NCBI RefSeq assembly: GCF_007970185.1
Contig: NZ_CP042431.1
Location: 4,836,001 to 4,900,000, forward strand
Direction: 5' to 3'
DNA from: Pseudobacter ginsenosidimutans
GTDB taxonomy: Bacteria > Bacteroidota > Bacteroidia > Chitinophagales > Chitinophagaceae
Length of the DNA stretch: 64,000 nucleotides
Shown here: in pieces, positions 26,875 to 36,400 of the stretch
Layout: every line of letters begins with the position of its first letter
Position numbering within the stretch: the stretch's first letter is position 1
Position numbers and translations under genes: made by a program
The notes under the pieces: model-generated
Told to the model about the DNA's origin: nothing
Databases searched by the model: none
The model's input: the letters and a program-made list of their open reading frames with translations, nothing else

Positions 26875-26944
26875 CAGTCACTCGCGGAGACGTGAGCGAC
26901 TGCTCTCCGAGAGGGCCAGACTCCACCAGTCCGGCCCTTTTTTT
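26875..26944 (+). terminator. Double-hairpin terminator after parC
   Basis: Two hairpins in tandem. The first (26875-26902) pairs CAGTC and CTCGCG with CGTGAG and GACTG around a GAGA tetraloop, with one A-C mismatch. The second (26912-26938) pairs AGGGCCAGACT with AGTCCGGCCCT (one mismatch, loop CCACC) and is followed by TTTTTT, so it is the terminator proper. Confidence 0.8.
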
Positions 26945-27060
26945 CTGCCATAACCCCTGATTTACAGCATTTTTCCGCTTTGCGTAACCGTTTTTTCCTG
27001 ATTGGGATGATTCCTGCGGCGAACCGTAGTGAAATTTGCCGGCAAATACAAAAACCGGTT

Positions 27061-29418
27061 ATGAGATTCTTGGTTTGGCTTTTAGCAGCACTTCCCCTCT
27101 TCAGCTTTGGCAATATCAACAGCAATGAACCCGACTTTGGCATCATCAAAGGACAGGTAACTACCAGCGACAATAAACCCGCAACTTTCGTAACAGTTTC
27201 CCTGAAAGGAACCAAACGTTCCGTTGTTACGGAAGACGATGGAAGTTTCATAATCCAAAAGGTAAAGCCCGGAACTTACCAGTTAGAGGTTACGCTTGTT
27301 GGTTATGATCCCCTGGTACAGGAAGTAACTGTTGGAAACAATCAAACAACCGCATTGAATCTGCAGTTGAATGTATCAAGCGTTCAGTTGACAGAAGTAA
27401 TTGTGGTACATGCGAAGAACCGTTTCGCTACCAAGAGAACAGAAACTGTTGCGCGTATGCCTCTCCGTAATCTTGAAAATCCACAGGTGTACAATGTGGT
27501 AGCGCAGAGCCTGATCACAGAACAGATCGCAACTGAGCGTACAGATATCTTCAGGAATGTTCCCGGTGCAGTTCCCAATTTCGCAGCAGGCGGCTCCCAG
27601 GGGCTGACCATGCGCGGATTCCAGAATACACAGGGCACCAGAAATGGATTGGCCACCAGCGCTATCGCTCCCATGAACCCTGCTATCCTCGACAGGATCG
27701 AATTTATCAAAGGACCAGTAGGTACTGTGTTTGGCGGCGGCCGCGGTATCACTTTCGGTGGTACTTATAACTATGTGACCAAGAAACCTTATGATCATTT
27801 CGGTGGCGAGATCAGCTATACCACCGGCAGCTATGCATTCAACCGTATCCAGGCCGATGTGAATACGCCGCTGACCATCAAAGGAAAGCAGAATGCTTAT
27901 TTCCGCATCGTAGGTGCCTACCAGTCAGAAGGTACTTTTCAGGATCAGGGCTTTGCCAAAAACTATACAATCGCTCCCAGCTTCAGATACGAAGTAAATG
28001 ATAAACTCACCTTCAACATTGAAGCAGAAATTACCCGTGGCAATTACACCACCACTTCCTTCGCGTTGGATACGCTTGAGAAATTCTCAGCACGCAGCAT
28101 GAAGGATATTCCTATCGGTTACAAACAATCGCTGATCAATAATAGTCTTGATATCAATAACGGTATCAACAACGTGCAGGCGCAGATCGAATACAAGATC
28201 TCCAACAAATGGAAATCCCAGACCAACTTCCTGTATTCAGAAGGCTTCTACAAAGATTTCCTCTGGACTACACTCACACTGCTGTCTGACTCCACTGTTG
28301 CCCGTTCTACCAGGAATCAAACCCCTGAGACTTTCGGCAATATCCAGGCACAGCAAAACTTCATCGGTGATTTCCTGATCGGGAAATTTCGCAACAGGGT
28401 AGTGGTTGGTTTCGATTACAACTACAATTACAATGATCTTTATCGTGTAACCGTTCCCGTTGATACGGTGAATTTCAGAAAGGCAACTATTGCCAATTAC
28501 AGTGCCGATAAAGTGAATGTACTTTCACAGCAACGTGGATTCGGCGCCAGCAAAACCAAATCCAGCACATACAGTGTTTATCTGTCTGATCTGTTCAATA
28601 TCACACCTGAGCTGATGGCCATGGTGAGCCTGCGTATGGACAGATTCAATACTGAAGGAACTTTCAATCCTGCCACCGGAAAATATACCGGCGCCTACAA
28701 TCAAACATCCTGGAGCCCCAAGTTCGGTTTGGTGTACCAGCCTGTTAAGGACCGTGTTTCGATCTTCGGTAACTATATGACAGGCTTCCTGAACCAGGCG
28801 CCCGCTGCACAGCCAGACGGCTCTACACTGATCCTGAAACCTCAGTATGGTAACCAATTGGAAGGCGGTGTAAAACTGGAATTGTTCCGCAACAAACTGA
28901 CCGGTTCAATCAGCGTGTATGATATCTCCGTTACCAATTCCACCCGCAATGAAACGATCGGAGGAAAGATCTTCACTGTTCAGGATGGTACACAACAGAG
29001 CAGGGGCGTGGAAGTGGAGCTGATCGCTGCTCCGGTTTCTGGTCTGAATATCATTGCAGGTTATGCTTTCAATGAGAACAAATACAAGAAAGCAAGTGCT
29101 GCGCTCACTGGAAAATATGTAACTGCCAGTCCGAAAAATACAGCCAACCTGTGGGTTAGCTATACACTCCTGAAGGGTAACCTGAAAGGGTTCGGTATCG
29201 GTGCAGGTGCAAACTATGTTGATGACAGCTGGTACGAATCACGTAACCTGTTTGTATTACCTTCGTACACTTTGGTGAATGCAACAGTATTCTACGATCA
29301 GCCGGCTTATCGTATTTCTGTAAAAGCAAACAATTTGCTGAACGAAGAATACTGGAACTCCAACGGCATCGCCCAGAAGCCTTCCAACTTCCTGGTGAGC
29401 CTCGGACTTAAATTCTAA
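27061..29418 (+). CDS. TonB-dependent siderophore-type receptor
   Basis: A 785-residue outer-membrane receptor for ferric siderophores or a similar ligand. It has a signal peptide (about 1-18, MRFLVWLLAALPLFSFG), a carboxypeptidase-regulatory-like domain (about 27-110, IIKGQVTTSDNKPATFVTV), a plug domain (about 120-250, NVPGAVPNFAAGGSQGLTMR, DRIEFIKGPVGTVFGGG) and a barrel ending in FLVSLGLKF, whose final Phe is the usual barrel terminus. I chose the ATG at 27061; a TTG upstream adds 27 residues before the signal. The PepSY gene follows after one base, which supports iron-siderophore uptake. Confidence 0.94.
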   Translation: MRFLVWLLAALPLFSFGNINSNEPDFGIIKGQVTTSDNKPATFVTVSLKGTKRSVVTEDDGSFIIQKVKPGTYQLEVTLVGYDPLVQEVTVGNNQTTALNLQLNVSSVQLTEVIVVHAKNRFATKRTETVARMPLRNLENPQVYNVVAQSLITEQIATERTDIFRNVPGAVPNFAAGGSQGLTMRGFQNTQGTRNGLATSAIAPMNPAILDRIEFIKGPVGTVFGGGRGITFGGTYNYVTKKPYDHFGGEISYTTGSYAFNRIQADVNTPLTIKGKQNAYFRIVGAYQSEGTFQDQGFAKNYTIAPSFRYEVNDKLTFNIEAEITRGNYTTTSFALDTLEKFSARSMKDIPIGYKQSLINNSLDINNGINNVQAQIEYKISNKWKSQTNFLYSEGFYKDFLWTTLTLLSDSTVARSTRNQTPETFGNIQAQQNFIGDFLIGKFRNRVVVGFDYNYNYNDLYRVTVPVDTVNFRKATIANYSADKVNVLSQQRGFGASKTKSSTYSVYLSDLFNITPELMAMVSLRMDRFNTEGTFNPATGKYTGAYNQTSWSPKFGLVYQPVKDRVSIFGNYMTGFLNQAPAAQPDGSTLILKPQYGNQLEGGVKLELFRNKLTGSISVYDISVTNSTRNETIGGKIFTVQDGTQQSRGVEVELIAAPVSGLNIIAGYAFNENKYKKASAALTGKYVTASPKNTANLWVSYTLLKGNLKGFGIGAGANYVDDSWYESRNLFVLPSYTLVNATVFYDQPAYRISVKANNLLNEEYWNSNGIAQKPSNFLVSLGLKF

Positions 29419-29419
29419 C

Positions 29420-30586
29420 ATGACCCTGAAAAAGCTCATATTACAAATACATCTCTGGCTCGGTCTCGCAACCGGGCTGGTTGTTTTTATCATGGGCCTC
29501 ACCGGCGCCATTTATTGTTTTCAACCTGAGCTTTCGAGACTCATCACTCAACCTTACCTGAAAGTACAGGCGCAGGAAAAACCTTTCCTGCCTGTAACCG
29601 AGTATAAACGAATTGCTGAGGCGCAACTGCCCGGAAAGAAACCCACCCGCATCCTCATCAAAGGGCCTGAAACCGCAGTGATAGTACAGTTCTCAGGCAA
29701 GAAGCCGAAACCATTTTCCTATGCTGTGTTCCTCAATCCTTACACCGGCGAAGTATTGAAGACCCGCGATATGAACTCCGAATTCTTCCGCTGGGTATTG
29801 AACGGACATATGTATCTCTGGTTGCCGCAACCCATTGGCAAAGCCGTTACCGGAGCCAGTACATTGATCTTCCTCGTGATGGTGATCAGTGGCATCGTAC
29901 TCTGGTGGCCCAGAAATAAAGCCCGAAAAAAGAGCAGTTTCAAAGTGAAATGGTCCGCATCTCCCAAAAGACTCAATTACGACCTGCATAATGTGTTCGG
30001 TTTCTATGCAAGCTGGATCCTCATCTTTACTATTATCACAGGTTTATACTGGAGCTACGAGTTCACCAGCAAGGCAACCTACTGGACATTCAGCGGTGGG
30101 GAGTCAAAGCCCAAAACACCCGCTCCGAAATCAGTGAAGATGCCGCTAACGGACAGCAGCATGCAACCACTGGACAAGATCTTCAACCAGGTAAGAGCTT
30201 CTTACCCCGCCGCCAAAGGATTCCAGGTGAATATCCCGCAAACTGATTCTGCAGCTATACTGGTTCGTGCATATCCTGACCTCGATACCTATTATCAAAG
30301 CGATAACGTTTATTTCGATCAATACTCGGCAAAGGAAATTCCTGTGAAATTCCTGGGTAAGTACGCAGATGCCAATGCCGGTGAGAAAGCGATCCGGATG
30401 AACTACGATATCCATGTGGGCGCTATCGCCGGACTGCCCGGACGTATCCTGATGTTCTTCGTTTCCCTTATCGCGGCTTCCTTGCCCGTTACCGGATTTT
30501 ATATCTGGTGGGGTAAGAAGAAAAAGAAATCAGCTGCAAAAGTGAAACCCGCCATCCGCAAACATACAGAACTGCAGCCTGCCTGA
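29420..30586 (+). CDS. PepSY-associated membrane protein (siderophore reductase-like)
   Basis: A 388-residue inner-membrane protein with four predicted membrane segments: about 12-35 (LWLGLATGLVVFIMGLTGAIY), 145-170 (TLIFLVMVISGIVLWWP), 190-215 and 345-370. The PepSY-type domains fall in the periplasmic regions between them. The start lies one base after the receptor's stop codon, so the two form one operon. Proteins of this type next to TonB siderophore receptors are thought to reduce the ferric siderophore in the periplasm (FoxB/PiuB-like). That role here is inferred from family and position. Confidence 0.88.
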   Translation: MTLKKLILQIHLWLGLATGLVVFIMGLTGAIYCFQPELSRLITQPYLKVQAQEKPFLPVTEYKRIAEAQLPGKKPTRILIKGPETAVIVQFSGKKPKPFSYAVFLNPYTGEVLKTRDMNSEFFRWVLNGHMYLWLPQPIGKAVTGASTLIFLVMVISGIVLWWPRNKARKKSSFKVKWSASPKRLNYDLHNVFGFYASWILIFTIITGLYWSYEFTSKATYWTFSGGESKPKTPAPKSVKMPLTDSSMQPLDKIFNQVRASYPAAKGFQVNIPQTDSAAILVRAYPDLDTYYQSDNVYFDQYSAKEIPVKFLGKYADANAGEKAIRMNYDIHVGAIAGLPGRILMFFVSLIAASLPVTGFYIWWGKKKKKSAAKVKPAIRKHTELQPA

Positions 30587-30725
30587 CCTGTTTCCCGCTC
30601 CATCTAAAAATTCCCGGTATCCGTCGAATAATCCGCAGGATGCTGGCATGTGATTTTTATAGTCACAGGAATTACTCCTTAAAACAGTACCTTAGGTGAC
30701 TGTTAAGGAACAAAACCAATTGACC

Positions 30726-31991
30726 ATGCACAAGAAAATCTTCCACATTATTTGTGGTATCGGACTGATGGCAGTGGCTTGCAACAATGGAGAATCCAAT
30801 GCAGCTGCCACAGACAAACCTGATACTTCCGGCATTGCATCGAATAGCACGGATTCCACCGGAAAGCCGGTTGAAACAGAAAAGGCCAATACCGATTACA
30901 AACCTGCTTTCCCCGGACAGACCAGGATCGCCGGTGTGAAAACAAAAACTCCCTGGGAGTTCAAAGTGATCACTTCCGGATTATCGAATCCCTGGGGAAT
31001 AGCCGAACTGCCCGATGGCCGCTTCCTCGTTACCGAAAAAGCCGGCACTATGCGGATCGTAAGCAAGGACGGAAAGGTGAGCGATAAGATCAATGGCGCA
31101 CCTGCCGTGAATGCCAATGGTCAGGGCGGCCTGCTCGGACTTACCCTGGATCCTGCTTTCAGCAAGAACAGGATGGTGTATTGGGTATACTCTGAAAAAA
31201 CTGCTGATGGTAATCTAACGGCGGTGGCTAAGGGAAAACTGTCGGACGATGGAGCATCCCTCCAGAATCCAGTGGTGATCTACCGCGCCACGCCTGCTCA
31301 TAACAGTTCACTTCACTATGGCGGCAGGATCCTGTTCGACAAGAACGGTTACCTGATGGTGAGCACCGGCGAACGTTCAGATAAGGAGACCAGGCCCCTG
31401 GCGCAAAGCCTGCAGGCAGGTCTGGGCAAGATCGTCCGCATCACAACCGATGGTAAGCCTGCTCCCGGCAATCCATTCCTCAAGGATAAGAATGCAAGGC
31501 CCGAGATCTGGTCGTATGGCCACCGCAATGTGCAGGGACTGGCCTGGCATCCCGTTACCGGTGATCTCTGGGAGAATGAATTCGGACCAAGGGGAGGAGA
31601 TGAGCTCAACCGTATCGAGCCAGGGAAGAATTACGGCTGGCCCAGCATTACTTACGGTATCGAATATGCGGGACCGAAGATCAGCGATGGCGCTACACAG
31701 AAAGAAGGATTGGAACAACCCGTTTATTACTGGGATCCCGTACTCTCTCCGAGTGGTATGGCATTCTATTCCGGCGATGCCATCCCGGAATGGAAAAACA
31801 ATTTGTTCATCGGTGGTTTGAGTTCAATGCACATCGCAAGGTTAGTGATCGAGAACAATAAAGTAGTTGGTGAAGAAAGATTATTGTCCGGAGAGAAAGA
31901 AAGGTTCAGAGATGTATTCAATGCATCCGATGGCGCATTGTATGCTGTTACTGATGGTGGAAAAATGTACAGGATCGGAAAGAAGAATTAG
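30726..31991 (+). CDS. PQQ-dependent sugar (aldose) dehydrogenase lipoprotein
   Basis: A 421-residue periplasmic or outer-membrane lipoprotein of the soluble PQQ sugar dehydrogenase (GSDH/YliI) family. A lipoprotein signal (lipobox MAVAC, Cys near residue 19) is followed by a low-complexity linker and a six-bladed propeller from about residue 75 (LSNPWGIAELPDGRFLVTEK). Family motifs are NGQGGLLGL, HNSSLHYGGRI (His and Arg of the active site), GHRNVQGL and ENEFGPRGGDEL. It needs the cofactor PQQ, and no PQQ-synthesis genes are in the window. The ATG at 30726 starts the lipoprotein signal; a GTG 30 bases upstream is less likely. Confidence 0.9.
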   Translation: MHKKIFHIICGIGLMAVACNNGESNAAATDKPDTSGIASNSTDSTGKPVETEKANTDYKPAFPGQTRIAGVKTKTPWEFKVITSGLSNPWGIAELPDGRFLVTEKAGTMRIVSKDGKVSDKINGAPAVNANGQGGLLGLTLDPAFSKNRMVYWVYSEKTADGNLTAVAKGKLSDDGASLQNPVVIYRATPAHNSSLHYGGRILFDKNGYLMVSTGERSDKETRPLAQSLQAGLGKIVRITTDGKPAPGNPFLKDKNARPEIWSYGHRNVQGLAWHPVTGDLWENEFGPRGGDELNRIEPGKNYGWPSITYGIEYAGPKISDGATQKEGLEQPVYYWDPVLSPSGMAFYSGDAIPEWKNNLFIGGLSSMHIARLVIENNKVVGEERLLSGEKERFRDVFNASDGALYAVTDGGKMYRIGKKN

Positions 31992-32025
31992 CAACTAATA
32001 ATAACGATCGATTTTTTTTGAAAAA

Positions 32026-32066
32026 AAGCGCCGGATGTTTTGTTAATATCCGGCGCTTCTTTATTT
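32026..32066 (+). terminator. Intrinsic terminator of the sugar dehydrogenase gene
   Basis: AAGCGCCGGAT (32026-32036) pairs with ATCCGGCGCTT (32048-32058), loop of 11, followed by CTTTATTTT. Confidence 0.78.
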
Positions 32067-32087
32067 TCGCGTCCCGATCACAACAAA

Positions 32088-32162
32088 GGGAGTTTAGCTC
32101 AGCTGGTTCAGAGCATCTGCCTTACAAGCAGAGGGTCGGCGGTTCGAACCCGTCAACTCCCA
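32088..32162 (+). tRNA. tRNA-Val (TAC)
   Basis: Complete 75-nt cloverleaf: acceptor GGGAGTT/AACTCCC (7 bp), D stem GCTC/GAGC, anticodon stem TCTGC/GCAGA with loop CTTACAA (anticodon TAC at 32123-32125), T stem GGCGG/CCGTC (one G-T) with loop TTCGAAC, discriminator A, no encoded CCA. A terminator follows, and part of that terminator is copied 1.1 kb further on. Confidence 0.97.
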
Positions 32163-32165
32163 CAC

Positions 32166-32190
32166 TTCAGGAAGCCTCGCAAATTGCGGG
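32166..32190 (+). repeat. Direct repeat copy 1 next to tRNA-Val
   Basis: 25-base segment TTCAG-G-AAGCC...GCGGG that covers most of the tRNA-Val terminator hairpin. The second copy is at 33277-33301 with one difference (G to A at the sixth base); the last 19 bases are identical. The pair brackets the toxin-antitoxin islet and could be attachment-like ends. Confidence 0.7.
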
Positions 32191-32197
32191 GCTTTTT
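32172..32197 (+). terminator. Intrinsic terminator of tRNA-Val
   Basis: Stem AAGCCTCGC/GCGGGGCTT (one T-G pair), loop AAATT, then TTTTT. Confidence 0.85.
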
Positions 32198-32253
32198 GTT
32201 AGTCCGAGAAAACCACCTCCTTCAGTGTATATTTACTCAACAACTTTAGGCAT

Positions 32254-32484
32254 ATGAGTTCAGTTGATCATAATAATAAACACTCTCCGGATGGCGTTAC
32301 CTCATCTTTGCAGGACGAAATAATCAGGATTGCTACTCTAAGACTAGGGCACCCACTTTCCCCCGAATTAATCAGTATGGTGCGAATAAATAGATGGGGC
32401 TACATGGGGCTTGAATCCATCATCGATACTATCAAATTTATTGAAGTAGATGAGATTGAAAATTACTTATATGGCTTGAAGTAG
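32254..32484 (+). CDS. Hypothetical 76-residue protein in the tRNA-Val islet
   Basis: A 76-residue open frame with a clear ATG and a plausible protein composition: a polar start (MSSVDHNNKHSPDGV) followed by a helical core (DEIIRIATLRLGHPLSPELI) and an acidic C-terminal helix. No domain is recognised. It lies on the opposite strand to, and converges with, the toxin-antitoxin pair, within the islet bounded by direct repeats. It may be a true small gene or a remnant. Confidence 0.45.
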   Translation: MSSVDHNNKHSPDGVTSSLQDEIIRIATLRLGHPLSPELISMVRINRWGYMGLESIIDTIKFIEVDEIENYLYGLK

Positions 32485-32521
32485 CCTAGTGAAGACTTGT
32501 TTAATAGAAAAACAAGAATGA

Positions 32522-32812
32522 TTAATAGTCCAATGGGTTCCTGCTAGTGTGCCTCATACGTACAATCCGGATGTTCTTTTCTGTTACTTTATAAGAAATT
32601 CGGTATCGATGGAGTTCAAAAGCCCGCCAGCTACCATCATTGTTCTTTTTGAATTTATCGAGATGATGTCGTTCAGGGTGCTGAACCAAAATGAGCGTTG
32701 CGTCGACGATCTCATTAATTACTGCCTGTGCGGCCTGGGGGGAATCTGTAGCTATATATTCAAAAGCTTGCCGAAGTGCGTTTTTAGCGCTTTGGCTCCA
32801 TAACACTACCAT
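32522..32812 (-). CDS. ParE/RelE-superfamily toxin
   Basis: A 96-residue toxin of the ParE/RelE fold. It begins MVVLWSQSAKNALRQAFEYIA, has the mid-region EIVDATLILVQHPERHHLD and the typical C-terminal strands with FELHRYRISYKVTEKNIRIV and RMRHTSRNP. These toxins either poison gyrase (ParE) or cut mRNA on the ribosome (RelE); the RMRHTSRNP end is closer to the ParE/YoeB-like group, but the target cannot be named. It overlaps its antitoxin gene by seven bases, the usual linked arrangement, and both are read from the minus strand. Confidence 0.9.
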   Translation of the reverse strand: MVVLWSQSAKNALRQAFEYIATDSPQAAQAVINEIVDATLILVQHPERHHLDKFKKNNDGSWRAFELHRYRISYKVTEKNIRIVRMRHTSRNPLDY

Positions 32813-33021
32813 TTTTTCATCTCATTTTTCAATTGCTCTGCTGTTGTAAATTTTCCTTGCTCTACTTCACTATTACCTGTTTCCAAATCGCTATTGTATT
32901 CCTCCAGAGTCTGTGCGGTTTCCCCTTTCGTTTTGTAATTGATGCCCATCAACTTAAGAGTACGGAGTAACCAGTCTCTCTTTACATTATCCTGCTCGTC
33001 AAAATTGATAATTAATTCCAT
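32806..33021 (-). CDS. Antitoxin of the ParE/RelE pair
   Basis: A 71-residue protein encoded directly upstream of, and overlapping, the toxin gene. The N-terminal part (MELIINFDEQDNVKRDWLLR) could form the structured domain, and the acidic C-terminal tail (LETGNSEVEQGKFTTAEQL) is what wraps the toxin in such pairs. No ribbon-helix-helix is obvious, so self-regulation is unsure. A TAAATTTG box lies on the minus strand at 33042-33049, about 20 bases before the start. Confidence 0.85.
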   Translation of the reverse strand: MELIINFDEQDNVKRDWLLRTLKLMGINYKTKGETAQTLEEYNSDLETGNSEVEQGKFTTAEQLKNEMKKW

Positions 33022-33041
33022 ATGCTATACTGTTCAATGTT

Positions 33042-33049
33042 CAAATTTA
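33042..33049 (-). promoter_or_regulatory. -7 box for the toxin-antitoxin operon
   Basis: Minus-strand TAAATTTG fits TAnnTTTG; the transcript would start about 15 bases before the antitoxin ATG. A TTG upstream is 29 bases away, too far for a normal -33 element. Confidence 0.4.
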
Positions 33050-33276
33050 CAGAAAAAACCGGGTGTTTGGAATAGGATCAATAATTCTCAGATTAGTATC
33101 ACAAAACATGCTAAAAATTGATTATGAACAATTTATACTCTTGCATACACGAAGCTAGCTTTCGCAAACTGTAATTATGAGTTTTAGTTGTTATTGCATC
33201 CTTATAAAAATCATACAGTTGTTCTATTTCAAAAGGCCAATAATTGGTTCGACAATTCTCCGGCAGACTCCACAGA

Positions 33277-33301
33277 TTCAGAAAGCCTCGCAAATTGCGG
33301 G
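33277..33301 (+). repeat. Direct repeat copy 2 (distal end of tRNA-Val islet)
   Basis: TTCAGAAAGCC...GCGGG, matching copy 1 at 32166-32190 in 24 of 25 bases. Upstream, GGTTCGA and CTCCACA resemble the T arm and 3' end of a tRNA gene but no longer pair. Confidence 0.7.
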
Positions 33302-33449
33302 CTTTATTATTTCAACCCAGCAATACCGAAGACAACTAACCTTACTTTGAACAACCTGTAATCCTGCATTACCCGGCTTCTCTATCAACTTATTGACCGG
33401 GGTCAACCCAATTTGCGAAATTGTCAAAGGAAAATTTTCGATCCACGAC

Positions 33450-36400
33450 TCAACGAACAGCAGCATCAGCCCGGGCAGTAACAATTACCTGAATACCTCC
33501 TTTCCCGGCAGCTCGTATCTTTTGAACTCTCTTAATAATATTTCCAATGCGCTTGAACCATGCCGGCAAAACCTCATATTCATTATTATACCACTGTTGA
33601 ACACTTATGCTTGAATCGTAGCCTTTCGCAGTGTTGTCATATAAGGAGCGCCAGCTGCGTTTGCCATACAATACCTTTACTATATGCCCCGTTCTTTTGA
33701 ACCATAAAGGCAGCACTTCATATTGATTGAGGTACCAGTCGGCAATAACCTGGTCACTTTTCGTATGGGTTAGCACAGCTGAATTTGAATGAAGGAAGCC
33801 TGCGCCATTGTTTGATGCTTCTTGGTGCTGTTGTAACCAATGCTGGCACGACAAATAATAATCCGCCAGATTTTGATATTCATACATTGCGGGATTACTC
33901 CTGTAATCTTCTGCAAGGAATGGTTCAGCCATCAGGTATGTGATGATGAGCTTTGCTTTATTTGCAGAATTCCTGGCATCTACCAACCTTTTTATAGTAT
34001 CCAGGTATTTTTGCTGGCTGACCTGTGTATCGAATGTTTGCTGTACAAACTGAATGGTTTCAGCCCGCAGGAATTCCTTGTGTGATTCCTGCATGTTCAG
34101 CAGCTTCCGGATCTTTGCAGCATATACTTTCGGAAGTGCATCTGCAGGAATCAGTCCACTGAAATCATTGGTCAGGATCTCCCTGATTCCGCCGATATCC
34201 GGCGCTACAACGGGAACGCCAGAACAAAGCGCTTCCATGATCACCAGTGGCAATCCTTCGGATAGTGATGTCATCAACATTAAATCAAATCCAGCCACTA
34301 CCTCATGCACTTTTTCCTGCCATCCGATGAAACTGATATTGCTGATCTGTAATGCATTTGCCTTTTCCTGTAATTCAGCCTTAAGCGGACCATCGCCCGC
34401 TACTACAAAATGAAGGGATGGAAAAGTAGCATTTAGCTCATCTGCAACTTCCAGCCATTTGTGCAGCCCTTTCTCAATACATAGCCTCCCGATAAAGCCA
34501 ACAATTTTTGTTTCCGGTTTCAATTGAAGTTTTTCACGCAGCTTCACCGGGTTTGAATCACCAGAATATAATCTGGTATCGAGGCCGTTCAGTATCACCC
34601 GGATCTTGCGCCTGCTGATGCCATAATTTGCTACCATGTATTCCTGCAGGTCCCGGGTGATCACAATACGTTCATCAATGTAGGGATCGTAGGCGGCTGA
34701 AATATCAACCCAGTCTTCGTGGTTCGGATCGTAAGCGTGCAAAAGATCCACTGTGGCAATTGTGGCTTTTATTTCTTTTTTGAGCGAGGCTGCCAGTTGA
34801 TAACCTGCATTTGAACTTCTGATGAAAAGAAGCGAAACATTGCGGGAGATTAGCAGGTATTCCAGGAATTTTACTCTCTGTTGTTGATTGTTCGTAATTG
34901 TTTCTACATGGTATATTTCATCTGTGAACTCCTCAAACTTAGGTTTCCAGGAATGATCCGAAACAATATCTGTTACCAGTATGATCCGGTATCCGTCCCG
35001 CTTCAATGCCGCCAGTACATCGATATCCACTTTTTCTGCGCCGCCGCGCGACATAAAGGGTACACAATACAGTACATTTTTTGATGAAGCAGCCGGATTG
35101 ATCAGGGATGGAGTGTTCATTCGCTGGTTGGCTTGACTAACATACCAGGGGGCGCCAATATCAGAGTGGATCAGTTGCTTTAATGAATGAAATGTTTGTT
35201 GCCGGTGTAGTTGGTTGTGATGATCAGTTTCCAGTGGCCTTCTCAGTAACTCATTCAGGCGGGGACTGTAGCCAAATAATTGGGGGTATTTCCCAAAAAC
35301 CGCTACCGGATCGCTTTCGATGGCAACAGTTGTTTTCAGTACTTCACTATTTATGAAGGTACCGGCGAGACTGCCCGCTTCCAACCTGAGCAACAGCTCC
35401 TGAAAGGAATGATGGAACGATAAGCCTTCGGCAAAACCTCCTGAAAACCGTAACAGTGAGGTTTCCATCAGAACGCCGTTTATCTGGTGGATCTGGTCGG
35501 GCAATCCAACTATTGCCTGGTGGGACTTGTTTGCATGGGCAATATAATAATGCCAGGCAGAGCTCTTGTCGAAAATTTTTCGCCAGATAGCTTCTTCAAC
35601 ACTGCTGGATCGGGCAAAGCCCGCATTGTGCAATAAAAAAACGAATTCTCCTCTGGCACTTAGAAATGCTTGGTTGAAGCATTCATCCAATGGTTGCTGA
35701 CTGCTGTTGATGATTGTAATCACTTCTTTACATGAAGTTATCTTCTCTGTAGATCTCCCTGGATCGGAGGATACAAGGATGATCTGTTTATCCGGAATAG
35801 TTTGTTCCTGCAAGCTGGCAAGCATTGGCGCCGGTAATCCATCATCATACGCGATGATAGTAACGATCGGCCGCCATTGTTTTTTTATTTCACTAATATA
35901 GACCGGATTGTACACTTCCGGGTTATTGGCAATAATTGTATCGAATGTGAAACGCGAATTTTCTGCCGCAATCGCTGTATGTGTTCTCCCATGCTGCCAA
36001 TAGAAATAGAGTGGGAGGTCAATCATTTTTCCGCGATGGCCATGCCTGGAGAGTTTGATCCAATACTCCCAGTCTTCCATACCATACACCAGGTTTTCAG
36101 AAAAACCATTCACATTGTTGTGCGCACTGCGTTTGATAAGACTGCTAAGTGTAGGATGATTGGCCCAGATCAGGTCATATGCATTGAAGGATTGTGGCTT
36201 CCATACGAAGTATTCAGGAATTTGTCCATAATAGTAGACGGAAGAATACACATAATCATATCCGTTATAATATTGTAAAGCTTCAGACAATAATTCAATA
36301 GTACGGGGATGAATGGTGTCATCGTGGTCCAGGAACATTAAATAATCTCCTTTCGCTATTGCTGCGCCTGCATTGCGTGCAGCAGAAGGACCTTTGTTTT

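Larger units (their letters stand above)
33022..33449. other. Gap downstream of the islet, with repeat copy 2 and a candidate promoter
   Basis: No convincing gene. It contains the minus-strand TAAATTTG box for the antitoxin gene (33042-33049), a degenerate copy of a tRNA 3' end (GGTTCGA near 33246), and the second direct repeat. A short open frame on the minus strand (33111-33293) crosses the repeat and is probably spurious. Confidence 0.5.

Noticed and set aside
24387-27251. 954-codon open frame on the minus strand opposite parC
   Set aside because: It lies fully opposite a well-supported parC gene, has no recognisable domain, and follows the codon pattern of the sense strand; it is a shadow.
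33111-33293. 60-residue minus-strand frame across the second direct repeat
   Set aside because: It runs through the repeat and tRNA-like remnant, and has no family resemblance.
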